Source: Parus major
Taxonomy: Eukaryota > Chordata > Aves > Passeriformes > Paridae
DNA length: 64,000 bases
Assembly (NCBI RefSeq): GCF_001522545.3
Contig: NC_031774.1
Span: forward strand, 48,663,410-48,727,409
Reading direction: 5' to 3'
In this document: positions 12,141 through 23,800 of the stretch, piece by piece
How the letters are laid out: the number at the start of each line of letters is the position of its first letter
How positions within the stretch are numbered: position 1 is the first letter of the stretch
Notes under the pieces: generated by a model
Databases searched by the model: none
Seen by the model: only the letters and a program-made list of their open reading frames with translations
What the model was told of the DNA's origin: nothing
Translations under genes and position numbers: made by a program

Positions 12141-14125
12141 CTATATTTGTGATAGGCTTGGGATAAACTGAGCATGCAGCCGGTGCCTGTAGCAGAGCTG
12201 GAGGAGTGGGGGAAAGAACCTGTTTGACACCAGGGCTGGAAACCTGGCTTCAGCTTAAGCAATGGCAAAACTCCACTGACTTCAGCTTGAGCCTGTGTTT
12301 GCCAGGTACTTTTCACAGAGCACAGTGTCCCAACACAGCACCAGCACACACCCATGACCTCTGAAACACAATTCTTCAAAGGGCAAGGCAACATAAAAGA
12401 AGAAAGTCCAACTAGTGCCATCACCCAACACATGCTTTTACCAACTCAGAAAATAAATGTCTCCAGCTGCAGAACATCCCTCTCCTCCTCTATGGCTGAA
12501 ATAGAAATCAGGGGAATGATGGCACAGAATTCTATATAAATTTTATTAGATATTCAGTCTTTATTTTATTGTTCATCTGTTTTGATCTGTCCCAACTTAC
12601 TGCCTTTCTCACACTGTCAAATCTGGAGAAGATCTGGAACAGTCTGCATTTTCCCACATGCATTTTCCAGGGGCTCATTCTCATTTTGAAAACCTCTTCA
12701 TCTGAAATTGCAAATCCTTTGTCCCAGTCACAGCTAATAACGTGAAGTTTGAGTCAGAGAAATCTTCACTTTTTAATTCTCTCCTATGAGTCTCACATTT
12801 TTCCATGTTCCACATCAAGCAAATGCCTAAACTTTCATTTGACTGAGGAAACTGCACAGACACTGGCCCATTTGCCCTCTCTGATCCTCCTGACTTTGTT
12901 TCAGTTGTTTTCTGTTGGGGGCTTGATGCAGTAGGTACGTTTAAGGAAGTCCATACTGCTCAGAAAAAGCAGTTCAAGGATTATTCCAGGAAGGAATAAC
13001 CTGAAGGAGCTGTGTAGGCAGTTCCTCGCCACTAACAGCACAATGGCCTCCTGGGTTTTCTCTTACAGTGGGGTCTCTGAACAGCCAGTGTGAGTGCCAG
13101 GCACTTCCAGAGCCCTGTCAGAGTGTTGGAGACCTGTTGTGCTCTGCCAGCGCCCACTGTGCTCCTGAGGAGCCCTGGCAGGATCCTCAGCTGGCAGATT
13201 AGCATTAGGTCAGGAAACCAGGGACCCATGTATCTCTTGTGTCTCAAGCTAGGCATTCATGGGCTTTGGTCTTGCTAAGCTTAGGTGGTAGTGAGCTAGG
13301 GATTTGAAGATCAAAAGTTGAGTGTTAAGACAGGATTTAGGTATGCAAGTCTCTGGATTGAGCCCTTTGTCTAACCTTTTTTGGCTAACATCATTTACTT
13401 CTCAAGAATAGGCATCCTGAAATTCTGCATCAGCCACAAATTAGTGATAGTAAATGCATGAAAAGAAATTATCCACAAATGAGTATATTATGCAAAGAAT
13501 CTTGTGTATATATATGTGTGTGTTTGTGCACCTTGAGCGAAGTGAGTGCTTTTTGCACAAATAGAAAACCATTTTTTAAAAATGAATGTATGATACTCTA
13601 TGTGAAGTCTACAGTCATAACAGGAAATCATGCATTTTCTGCAGAAAGATTTTATTTAAAAAAGCAGAGTGCATCTCATTGACCTACATTCAGCTTCCCC
13701 AGCATACACTGTACCTGCAGAACTTTTCTGCAGAGATATATTGTAGATACAGATCAAAGGGAAATGCTGGTGTCAGAATTGTCTAAATGTCCCTTTTTGG
13801 GCCTGAAATCCTAGATCATTGCCATGCATTTGCACTGACTTTGTAACTTTAATCAACCTGTAAACTGTTCCTTGGACTGCTGTCTTTAAAAGCCAGGTAG
13901 GCTGTTCCTGGGGATAATGAATGTCTGTATCTATAGAGCAGACAAATGAAGGTCTCTGTTGCCTCAGAATGAAAATAACTATATTCAAAGAGCTATCTAG
14001 AATATATTGCAGTATATAAAAGTAGCAAAATAAAGTTAGTATCTGTGTTAAAAGCACTGCAATCCAAACAAAGCTAGATCCATCCTGTTCAACATATATC
14101 CTAATTGCTTTGTAGAGCGGTTGGT
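12141..14125. other. Mostly unique non-coding sequence, possibly eroded LINE at its start
   Basis: 12141-12433 continues the open frame of the LINE relic but shows no motif I recognise. The phrase ACTCCACTGACTTCAGCTTG at 12271-12290 resembles the CCATTGACTTCAATGG core of old palindromic repeats. At about 13050 a TTTTCTCTTACAG acceptor-like sequence precedes a GC-richer patch, but no donor-bounded open exon with a known protein follows. A TA/TG run lies at 13505-13525. Confidence 0.45.
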
Positions 14126-14129
14126 CCAC

Positions 14130-14190
14130 TCTTCAGAAAAGGCTGTGGGGGTGCTGAGCATCACCTGTCAGGGTGCTGAGTTGGATTACA
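14130..14190. mobile_element. Possible ancient palindromic repeat remnant
   Basis: GGGGGTGCTGAGCATCACC followed by TCAGGGTGCTGAGTT resembles both halves of a sauropsid repeat built around GGTGCTGAGCACC and its mirror image. It is short and diverged, and the family is not identified. Confidence 0.35.
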
Positions 14191-14764
14191 TGCACATCTG
14201 TCTATTTTGACTCAGCCTGAGACCTGCCAGCTCATTTCTCACACACCCACTGTAATGGACCTGGATTCACAATTGTGTCTGTGGGTGTACAGGGAGCTGT
14301 AGTGTGAGAGAAGGGAACTGCAGGGGTTAACACTGACCACTGCCATGCTGAGGTTTTAGGCACCATTCTGCCTGGCAAGATTCACACGGTCCAGCTCTCA
14401 TATGCATTGCCTAACTGGTGTTTAAGAAATGAGGTTCACAAATAAAAAATGTAGAGAGAAAAGGGACCCTTAGAAAATAAAAGTGTGTAAAACAGAAGGT
14501 ATCTACAGACCCACTGTCTCTCCCTGTTGTACAATCAGGTAGCTGTAGACTATAGCTTTTATTTTTGTTTGTAGTGCAAACACTATATAAATAGGTATTC
14601 TCTGCAAGGTTGTTTTTTACTACTAGACAACCTCAATAATTCGGACAGCAGTGGTGTTTTCAATTATTGTACACAAAAACTACTAAAGAAACAAAGCAGC
14701 CACATAAAATTTATATTAATAAAAAGTGCTCACTGAGATGGAATATATTGTCATATAGTCTCTG

Positions 14765-14854
14765 TTTTTAATATTTTTTGTTTGTTTGGGCTTTTGTTTG
14801 TGTTTGGCTGTTTGATTTGATGGGGGTTTTGTTTGTTTGTTTTTTATTTATTTT
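14765..14854. repeat. T-rich (TTTG)n-like low-complexity region
   Basis: Repeated GTTTGTTTG and TTTGTTTG units are interrupted by GGGCTTTTG and GATGGGGG, giving a T/G-only-like segment of about 90 bp. This is low-complexity DNA without a coding frame. Confidence 0.8.
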
Positions 14855-14859
14855 CAAAA

Positions 14860-16640
14860 AATTAGAATGGTAAATGAAAAAGTAGTTACAAAATACCTTC
14901 TTACTCCAAAAGTTAACAGTTCAGCCTTTATAAAACATGGTTTAAACATGGAATATCTAGGGGAAATGTATGTCATGTAAAAATATAATTGTGAAATTAC
15001 TCTGTATCACAAAATATTATTTCCAATGAGCTGTACTTGATACCAAATCTGCACAACTGTGAGCTCCTGGAGTGAAAAAATGAACTGCTCTGAAAGTATC
15101 TTGCAGCTTACTCTTAGAAAAAAATCTGTTTTTTCTGTGTTGTGTCCCTGTCCTTCCATTCTCTTAGGCTCAGAAAATTTCCAAGGTCTTTCATTAACCC
15201 CCAATCCCTCCCCAGAATCACAGTAGCTTTATTTTTTGTGCTACTTGTGTATTAAATATTTAAGTAAAATGGTATTGATATATCTCTTTCTATATTGTGC
15301 GCTACAAATTTCTCCTCCTTGCCCCTCAGTGGCTGTTTAACACACCCTGAATTTCTTCTGTCTTCCTGATGTCGTCACAAAATAGATTTTAATCTCATGA
15401 ATTCAGCTTTCATTGAACCTAACCATCAACCTCTTTCTTGAAGACAAGTAGAAAAGTTCTGCTGGACCATGATATCTTTCATCAGATCACCTTGTGTCAC
15501 ATTGGCTAGATGTCTGCTCATTGCTTCACATTGTTATGACCTTCACACAGTCACTTGCTCTTAATTACTTACCTGATACGAAGGCTAGATCATAGGATCT
15601 GTGCTACCTCAACCAGAGGTAAACCAACTCCCTTGTTGGACATCCACATTATTAATGCATTATATAGGAATGGCACAAACACATCCAGGTGGTCCAAGGA
15701 ACCTGAATTTGCTTTGGTGAGCATAAAGAAAGTGCTCCATCATGGGATAACTCCATGTACTTGATTTGTACTGAATAAGCCTAAGATCAGGCACTGAAAA
15801 TTTGTTTTATGTTAAAAAGGGAGTGGGAAGGACTCGGTTCCAGAAAATAGGTGAGTGGGAAGAGAATATAAGTACTAACAGAGGTTTTTTTGGGAAGTAG
15901 TTAAGGAAGAGAAACTGTGTAAGAGAACTAGGGAAGGATTTTTCAGAGAGAGAGTAAAGTCAGGAAGGAAATTTTGTACCTTGAAAAAGACCTAAAGGCT
16001 CCCAAAGAGAACACATTTATTAACTTGTATGACCATCCACAAGCATTAGAAAACATGACAATGAGAGATCAGGTTATATGAAATTAGAGGCTGCTTTAAA
16101 AATTGTTCAGACTGCATTAATATAAAGGAAAATGCTTCAACTAGAGTCCTATCTAGGAGGGGGTTTGAGAGTATGTAGAGGCCAGAACTCCACTATGAAT
16201 CTAATAAATTGTCTCTCATCTGCAGATTGTGTCACAGTAATTTGTATTTATTTTATCACCAGATGTTTTAAAAATCTTGCTTTTGGTCACTGACTAAATA
16301 AAGGAAAATAGCCTTTCCAAAGACGGTGGAAGGCAGTACAATATACAAAGTAATTTAAAGGGAACTTAGGGAAGAATAATTTGGCTTCTAGAGTCAAATT
16401 TTCTTGTTTTGGTGTATTTTGCAAGTGATATAGTTTGAGAATTAGAGCACTGTCAATATGTACTATAAAACTGCATGTCCTTTAAGAGGATAATGCTCCA
16501 CTAGACCTTTTGCCACAAATTACTCTATATAATTGGACCTAAGATCACAAAGAGTGCACATTTACAAGATAAATTGAAAATTAATGAACAAATAATATAG
16601 CAATTACCAAATCTTTATTATTTGAAGAATATACACACTA
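14860..16640. other. Unique AT-rich non-coding sequence
   Basis: No gene or clear transposable element is seen. Open frames reach only about 69 codons. The block 15300-15780 is somewhat less AT-rich and free of simple repeats; nothing in it resembles a known exon or RNA. Confidence 0.5.
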
Positions 16641-16644
16641 TGGG

Positions 16645-16730
16645 GTCTATTTCTTTCTCAATGAGCATATGTAACCCCCATTAATTTTAATGGGAGTTAA
16701 GCGTGCACATCAAAGGAAGAATTAACTCAT
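16645..16730. mobile_element. Palindromic ancient DNA element
   Basis: The centre, CCCCATTAATTTTAATGGGAG, is nearly self-complementary. The flanks mirror each other: CATATGTAAC on the left against GTTAAGCGTGCACATC on the right, then ATTTCTTTCTC against AAGGAAGAATT. This arrangement matches the well-spread sauropsid repeats with a CCCATTGACTTCAATGGG core, interpreted as small non-autonomous inverted-repeat (MITE-like) elements. The family name and target duplication could not be established. Confidence 0.55.
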
Positions 16731-16734
16731 GATT

Positions 16735-18695
16735 TTAAAACTGACTACTAAGATTAAGACCTGCACTTTTGGCTTTGAGTTGAAAATGTGGCATATCTTT
16801 TGATATTTATCTCTTTTTAATTGTGTATTTGTAGCTGAACCAATTTGCAAATCATTGTTATCCCTATCAGTACAAGGCAAAGATAAATTGCATTATATAC
16901 CCTACTTCTTGGACTCCTTGATGTTCTTTTCTGATTAAATTGAACTGTACCAGCAGTATCATAATTAATAATCTATGTTGATCAAGTTGGCAGTGCTAAG
17001 GCTGTTTGGTATCTGATAGCAATGAAAAATTGTTGAAGCAAGGTGTGTCATTTGTTGGTTTTTTTCACTAATGTCAGAAATTTACAATTAATAATACTGA
17101 CTCATGAAGATTTTCAGATAATGTGAACCCTGCAGTTTAGGTCTGGATGATGTAAAAACATCCAGCTGAAAAAGATTTTTGAGGCAATTCATGAACTGTG
17201 ATGTTAAGCATATGTAAAAAGGATTTTACTCCTTAGAAACAGATTATAAGATTCTCAGATGAGACTTTCAGTCCCAAATGAATTGGTGCCAGTACTTCTT
17301 TCTAACTCTCATCTCAGAAAAATGATATTTTCTTGTGCCCTTCGATGGGTTGTCAATTAATTAATATTAGTGAAATGGTTTCAGCAATTGTGCATAGCCT
17401 TTTTTATATAATTCCAGGCACTTCATCTTAGAGCAGGAATTAAAAATATTGTAAAGTTCAAACCAACATGGATTAAATGTATACAGATAAATAATTTCTA
17501 ACTTGTAGAACAGAAATTCAAAGTTTTTGTTTTTTCAAATGCATTATGTTGATCTTTTTTTATACTATGTAAGTGGCGAAAAACTCAGAAACATGACTAA
17601 CAAGAGGTGGCCATTGTGATCTTAATGTCAGAGTTGAAAAAACTGCAAAAAAAAAAATAAGAAGAAGGGCAAAAATAAATTTTAAAATTCTTTGCCTTTT
17701 ATGTGCGTAGTATTTCTTGTATTTAGAAAAGTTGCTCTAGTAGATTGCAATAGATAAATCTAGAGATTGCAATAGATATTTGTGTCTTTTTCTCCTCAGC
17801 TTGTTACATAGTAGAAAAATTTTCCATTTGTTTGACTGTGTGAACCTAAAACTGAAGGAGTGCATTCACAAAAATATTTATCCCCAAAGGTATGGCCACT
17901 GAATAGCCCTTTTAAATTTATCTTCATTTTGTTCATCTGTTCATTTAATTTTAACTATTTCAAACTGCTGCAGCTTGTAGCTGCCCTTTGCACTGCCTCT
18001 GTTTTGTCCCATTTCAAACTGGAGAGCAAGATTAGGGGAAGTCCTTCAGTCAAAATAATTTAAACCCAATCAACTTTGTTTTCTCAACAGTAACTAATTA
18101 TAGAAGGTTCCTCCACGTTTCTGTGCACACTGTAAGATCCTACAATGGACAATATTTGCAAAACCTTCAAACTGAAATGGGGCATTCAGTATCATCAATC
18201 ACTTATTACAATTCTAAGCAGGGTCTTGCTGTCCTCTCATAATAGAAGTTACATTTGAAATAAGGGAGCTTCACTGTTTTGCCTCATCTGTGAATCAGAG
18301 GATGAGCATTTAGAATCTGATCAAAAAGTGAGTGTTCTGAGTGACATCTGTATCAACTTCTGAATAGTGAGTAATGTGAGAAAGGTTCAGAAAAAAGACT
18401 ATTTTCTTGAAAGAAAAAATAATTATGAACTATCAAAATGAGGGTTAGATGAAACCACTAGAAGAAAAAGATCATGAAAAGGAATCCAGAAAGACAGAAG
18501 TATATAAATAATTTTGAAACAGGTGCTTGAAGATTTATGGTAGTTGTGCTTGTATATTCAGACAAGATAAAGTTTCAGAAGGCAAACACTAAACCTGGAT
18601 AGGATTGGAGGGTCACTCAGCTAATTAAGGGGATGGAGCTGAAAATGAAGAGATGCTAATTGAGCTCTTTTGTTCAATTTCAGAAGAAAAGGCTA
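16735..18695. other. Unique AT-rich non-coding sequence
   Basis: No coding or RNA gene is seen. A 15-bp direct repeat, AGATTGCAATAGATA, occurs at 17742-17756 and 17764-17778. A short poly(A) run lies at about 17648-17657. The stretch ends at the insertion site of a solo LTR. Confidence 0.5.
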
Positions 18696-18701
18696 AAGAG
18701 G

Positions 18702-19364
18702 TGATGCTGCTCACTGCACCAGAGCTCCGGGCTAGCTCTACAGTGCCACTCTGGCATGGGCAGGCGCCAAGAGTGGAGAACTTCAGGGGAAAGACGATCC
18801 CGCTGCAGAACCTTCAGAACACTGGTTCTCTCCGAACTCTGCAGATCAAGGTGTCACAGGTTGTGGCGAAAAGATGGAGAAGACTCTCTTAGCTGAGGTT
18901 CCCAGGAACAGGTTTACTTGGAAAAGGGAAAGAACACAGGAGGCTGGACTGGAGGGGTTCAGAACCAACGAGAGCCTCAAGCACCTTTGTGCATGGGATT
19001 TTATACACAAGGCTCTCAGGGGCGGGTACAGCTCAGAATCCAATGGGAACTCTCAGGGGGAGGAGTGAGGGGAGGAGATTACAGTCTCAGGGACAACGGG
19101 GATACAAAGAAGGCAGGAATGTGAGGTAGCAGTCAATGGGGGCTGGAGGGGGGATTGATTGACACAGAATGGTCTGGAAGAAGGGGTGGGGTTTACAATG
19201 ATGGATAGGGAGTAGGGGCAGGACTAAGGTGACTGGCAGGGAACATTCAAGAAAAATAGGAGGGGTTTACATAACTCACAACTGGAACATACCCAATTAA
19301 TCAACAAGAATATACCAACAAACTTTAACAAACTTTGGCAAAATTAAGTAGACACACTACAACA
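18702..19364 (-). mobile_element. Solo LTR of an avian endogenous retrovirus, reverse orientation
   Basis: Read on the minus strand, this 663-bp segment starts TGTTGTAGTG and ends GCATCA, giving canonical TG...CA termini. It contains a TATAAAA box (plus-strand 18999-19005) and, about 85 bp downstream, an AGTAAA poly(A)-signal variant (18913-18918), in the U3-R-U5 order of a retroviral LTR. Flanks AAGAGG (18696-18701) and ATGAGG (19365-19370) agree at 5 of 6 bases, as expected for a 6-bp target duplication of class II (ERVK/alpharetrovirus-like) elements. It is GC-richer than the surrounding DNA. No primer-binding site, gag, pol or env follows on either side, so it is most simply a solo LTR left by recombination. 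Open frames inside it are not considered real genes. Confidence 0.8.
18999..19005 (-). promoter_or_regulatory. TATA box of the solo LTR
   Basis: TATAAAA on the minus strand, preceded by CTTGTG and followed by TCCCATGCAC. It lies at the expected U3/R position in the LTR and would direct minus-strand transcription toward lower coordinates. Whether it is active is unknown. Confidence 0.6.
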
Positions 19365-19370
19365 ATGAGG

Positions 19371-22300
19371 GTGTCCAGCTAGAGCACACATGCAGCTCAG
19401 ATGCAGCTAAACAGAAGACAGAAAAGACAAAGTGAGTTTTTTTTCTCAGAGACTTACAGCAAAAGGATGAGAGACTTAAAAGTAAGGGAAAACTCAGTTG
19501 ATTATAAAGAAAAGTTTTCACAAAAGTGGTTAAACACTGGGACTGTATCTAAGAGAGGCTGTTTATACAGGTTTCCACTTATTAAATAAATTTATATTTC
19601 CACAAAAATCTTCAAGATGAACACAATTTTTTCTTTAAATCTTCATAAAGAAGCTTGTGAATTAACGTCCAACTTTGTGCACTGGTGAAGCCATAAGTTG
19701 TAATGCATTAAGTGCACTGGTGAAGATGTTGCCATGAAATCTATGATCTTTAGAATACAGAAAATGAAATATAAAAGCAAGAAAATATAATTTACAAAGA
19801 CATCCTCAAAAATACTATCCTTTACTTATGCAAAATTGACAATAATTAATATTACCTTTCAGTGGAGATGAGAGTATTATTTAAGTTATTTTTCTCACTT
19901 AAATGGGGTTAGTATTTAGTAAGAATAGCTTTAAAATCCTAGCGATTGTGAAAGGAAAAGAGTGTGTTGTATTGGAAAGCTATGTTTTTTATTAGCTCCA
20001 ACAACCATTTGCTGAGAACAGTATCCAGTGCCTGGTATTTTTTATTTGGGGATCTGGATGAATTCATACCCAAATAGAATATTTGGTTCCAAAAAATCTT
20101 GGGGTCGTTTTGTAATATTTACATTTCTGCCTGTCTCTGAGTTGAAAGAATGGATTGCATTTTTTATGGTAAAAAGAGCCCCCAAAATTAATTTGAATTT
20201 CCAAACTAGGTCCCTCTGGTCTTCAGATAATGACCTGAGTTTCTGAAGAAAAGCCATCAAAGCTTCAAAGCACCAATCTTAAGAACTTTCCCATCAAATG
20301 ACTTGATATATTGCCACTGTAATCATTTGGCTCTTTGCCATTGTCTTCATTAGGCTCACTATTGTGACCCCAAAGGTTTTTACCATCAGCAGGAGAAAAA
20401 GATACTTAGGAAACCCTCAACTTTTTTCAGCTGTGCTGTGTTTTTTTACAGCACCAGCTTTCTCTTTTTTCCAAGCAGTTTGCATTTTGGGGTCTGACAC
20501 AGCAAGTGTGCCATAGCAAGAGTGCGCTACACAAATATCACGAAATGCACAGGGAGAAAAGCCTTATATAAACTTCCCCTTGTCAGAGCCAGACAGTTCT
20601 TTATTAATGACACTGTCAAAGTTTGTATTGTGCTCACATTGGAAGGCAAAGCTTCATCCTCACAAAACCAATAAAAGTTGATTAGATACATATGAAATCT
20701 ATGGATTAGGGGCAGGATTCTTGGATCCTTTACAAAGGAAGTGTCATGTTTCATCTGTAGGGGAATGTATGGGAATACATATGTGAAGCCACAGAACTCC
20801 ATATAGTCCCTTTCAGTAAAGATCATACAAACAGAACCAAATTTTCTTTAAAGCACAACTATAGGTTTATAACTACAAGGGGAAAAAAATGTCCTTTTTT
20901 TCTTCCTTCTCATCTTCAGTGCCACCTGAAGGCTGTCAAGAGAAATTAATGATTTTGATCAAGGGACAAAACATGGTAGATATTCCTAGTTAATAATAAC
21001 ACACCAATAAATTACATTAGTCAAAGCAATCTGAAATGGCATTTTGAGAAGAGAGAGATGATGCCAGACCTGTGTCTGAAGGGCCAAATATTCTTATGGG
21101 ACCTATTAACCATCAAAAAGTCAGATTTCAAAGGCAAATATTATGCTAGATTTTGTAGAAAATACAGGAAATGTGATTCACGGTAGCATAGGTGTAAGAA
21201 ACAATATTATTTTCTTTTGAAATATGTGGTTCATTTGAAATATAAAGCTGCGTGAAAGAAGATGAATATACAACCATGTGGAGTTGCATGAAAATAAATG
21301 CGTAGAAATCCCAATAAATCACAGTGCTCTCAAGCCAAAGTATTTCTGTACTTTAATTTCAAAGTGGCATTTCAGAAAAGATTTTTTATTTTTTCTGCCA
21401 CAATCCATCACATAATTATAATATAAAAATATGAAGTAACTGATTTGACCAAACTGACATAATTTGTCCTTCTCAGAGTTTTTGAAGTCTGAAAGATTTT
21501 GTAGCTTGAATGATATCCAGATTTTCAGAATCTTTCCCAAGAAAGAAATTTCATTCTTTTTATATTTGAAATTCTCTACTAAAGCCATTTCTGGTTGACT
21601 AAAAAAATGCATAACCTTTTGAACTTATTCAAATGTTCTGTTCCAGAATATGTTTCCTAAGTAGACATCTTATGCAATTACATTTTTATTACTATAGTAG
21701 CTCAGATAATCTCTGTGACATAACATTTTCCCATGTGTTCCCATCACCTTCATCCAACTCCTTTTTTAAAATGAGGCTGACTCTGAAGGTAGCTGATGAA
21801 CCCCAGTGAAGGAAGAGAGGAGCACCATCGAGTAGGTTTAAGACATTAAGTCAAACAAAATAGCCTTTCATAATGATAGGACAGGATTTGGCATAGGCAA
21901 TATGTAATTGCCAAAGCCATAACTTGAATCAGACTCCAGAGGTTAACAGAAAACACCTGACATTATGAAATGTGTGATGAAATATTCTTCACATAATCAT
22001 GTATTTCAGAAAGATAGTCAGCTTGATTGTTACATTACCTAAATTGAAGATAAAAGATGAAATATAAATCGTATTATTATAGGTCTGGTAAATTACTGTA
22101 GGGCCACCTTACCTTAATTGGAGCTAATGGTATGGGAATCTCCCCCCTGTTAACTGGATGGCAAGAAGCACCTGGTCTTTAAGCAGTCAGACCATTGGAT
22201 TGATGGCAGACTGCATGCAGGAAGAGGACAAAGCCTCCTTTGTCCCTGAAACTGTGGGCTGCTGATGCTCTTCATTGGTTACTGGAAATGAAGTGACACA

Positions 22301-22530
22301 TGTTCAGTAGTTCCAGTCCATCTCCAAAAGCTGCAGCGCTCCCCTCCAGGATGATCTAAAACACTCAAAATATTTGAATTTTCGTAAGGTGACTGATCAT
22401 ATTTTCTTTCTCTCTTTTTTGTGCATGAAATGTATGGAAATGACTGCAATATCAAGACTGAGTAATGCCATGGACAATACCCAGGCTTTTAATACCGGAA
22501 AGGGAGAATTCCTGGGAATTTTTTACACTG
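19371..22530. other. Unique AT-rich non-coding sequence
   Basis: No gene or clear interspersed repeat is found. Open frames reach about 99 codons (20527-20826, minus), without known motifs. T/A-rich runs are frequent. Confidence 0.5.
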
Positions 22531-22535
22531 TATAA

Positions 22536-22573
22536 TTGTAATCTGCATATTGTAATCTGCATATTACAATAAT
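22536..22573. repeat. 14-bp tandem duplication with adjoining inverted repeat
   Basis: TTGTAATCTGCATA occurs twice in direct succession (22536-22549 and 22550-22563). The second copy is followed by TTACAAT, so that ATTGTAAT...ATTACAAT also forms an inverted repeat. Degenerate further copies of CTGCAT continue to about 22590. Confidence 0.85.
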
Positions 22574-22589
22574 ACAATCTGCATCTGCA

Positions 22590-23679
22590 TACCCTCAACC
22601 TCCATACCTTAAAATGAAGTATTCTCTTTTACTCAGTATTATACAAATATACATTTTGTGTGAATCCAAGTTCTCAAGTGCAGAACCAGGTCATATGTCT
22701 AGGTGCTCAAATGTACATTTGCCCTATTGGAGATTTTCACCAATCTGGCAGCGAATTGTGAAGCAACAAATCTGTTCTGCTCCTGGGGGAATGAAAATCA
22801 CCACATAGAGACATATACATCCTTGTTAAAAAGAAACCCTGAGAAACTTTAATCTGTAGTTTCTAGAAATTTGGCAATACAGGTTGCATCTAGTCAGAGT
22901 TTTTTATAGCAAATGGCCTTTCCTTGGAATACTTTTCCCTTTCTTGAAAAGGTACTGTTCTGGAGTTCAGGCCATCAAAGCAAGAAGTTCAAACATCACT
23001 ATGAAAAACGTTTGATAATAAAATATTAAACATTCAGTAATAAAGGCACAGAAATGATTATATAACTCTTTAGGTTACACACGACCCACTTAAATAAATA
23101 GCTGGAACTAAAAAAGACAGTCTGTAAAATCAGTGTATTTATTCCCAGTGCTCTGAATGACATATGTTTAAATTGATCTCACAATCAACTCCTATCTGCT
23201 TCAGCACAGTCATCTGATACCTATTTAAATGAATCTCATCTAAGAGGTGCAAGATCACTCCTGGGTGACAATTCCATGGCACAGTGGGATGTATGCTAAT
23301 ACAGCTGAACTCAGGGACAAATTCTTGCTGATCCTGATTTAAATGGGAATAGAAATTTGTTGTCTCCCTAAAAAAAGAAAGATCAAACTTTGAAAGAGGA
23401 AGCAATCTGTTGAGATCTGCATGCTCCCTGATTTCAAATAAAATCCTTGGTTTTCAGGATCCCTTTTAAACGGGATCTGACATTAGACTAGGGGAGTATG
23501 TGGACAGTAATCTCAAGTAATTTTTTTCAAGGGAGAAAGAATGAGGAAAAGAGATAAACAATGAGGGAGCAGAGAGAATTTTTACTTAATTGGATATTAA
23601 AAATATAATTAAAATACATTAAAAGATGATCAAATAATTCCATATATGTAAATATAAAGTATCAAGCAAGCTGTATATA
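22590..23679. other. Unique non-coding sequence
   Basis: No gene is seen. TTGCTGATCCTGATTTAAATGG at about 23326-23347 resembles part of the old sauropsid repeat that contains CTCCTGATTTAC-type tracts, but is too short to call. Confidence 0.45.
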
Positions 23680-23800
23680 TTGGCCCTGTTTCAAGGGCAC
23701 ATTCCTGTTCATTAATGTGCATAAGCTTCTGCTTAAGTGCTATTTCTTAGAGGGAATGGTCTTAAGTTCTTATTTAAGTGCTCTCTTGAAACAGGGCCAA
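23680..23800. mobile_element. MITE-like element with perfect 16-bp terminal inverted repeats
   Basis: The arms TTGGCCCTGTTTCAAG (23680-23695) and CTTGAAACAGGGCCAA (23785-23800) are perfect reverse complements. Inside, further mirror-image words occur, such as GCACATT...ATAAGC and GCTTAAGTGC...TTAAGTGCTC. The layout and the GGCCCTG(A)TTCA termini match a widespread bird/turtle/crocodile palindromic repeat, usually explained as a non-autonomous DNA transposon; the family name is not recalled. A clear target duplication is not visible (left flank TATA, right flank CATA). No transposase is encoded. Transcribed RNA could fold into a long imperfect hairpin. Confidence 0.8.

Noticed and set aside
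13050..13260. Possible exon following an acceptor-like TTTTCTCTTACAG
   Set aside because: The GC-richer patch encodes no recognised protein in any frame and no paired donor with consistent phase was evident.
18653..19124. Several open frames of 64-79 codons across the solo LTR
   Set aside because: They lie in LTR regulatory sequence and overlap in different frames and strands. None resembles a retroviral protein.
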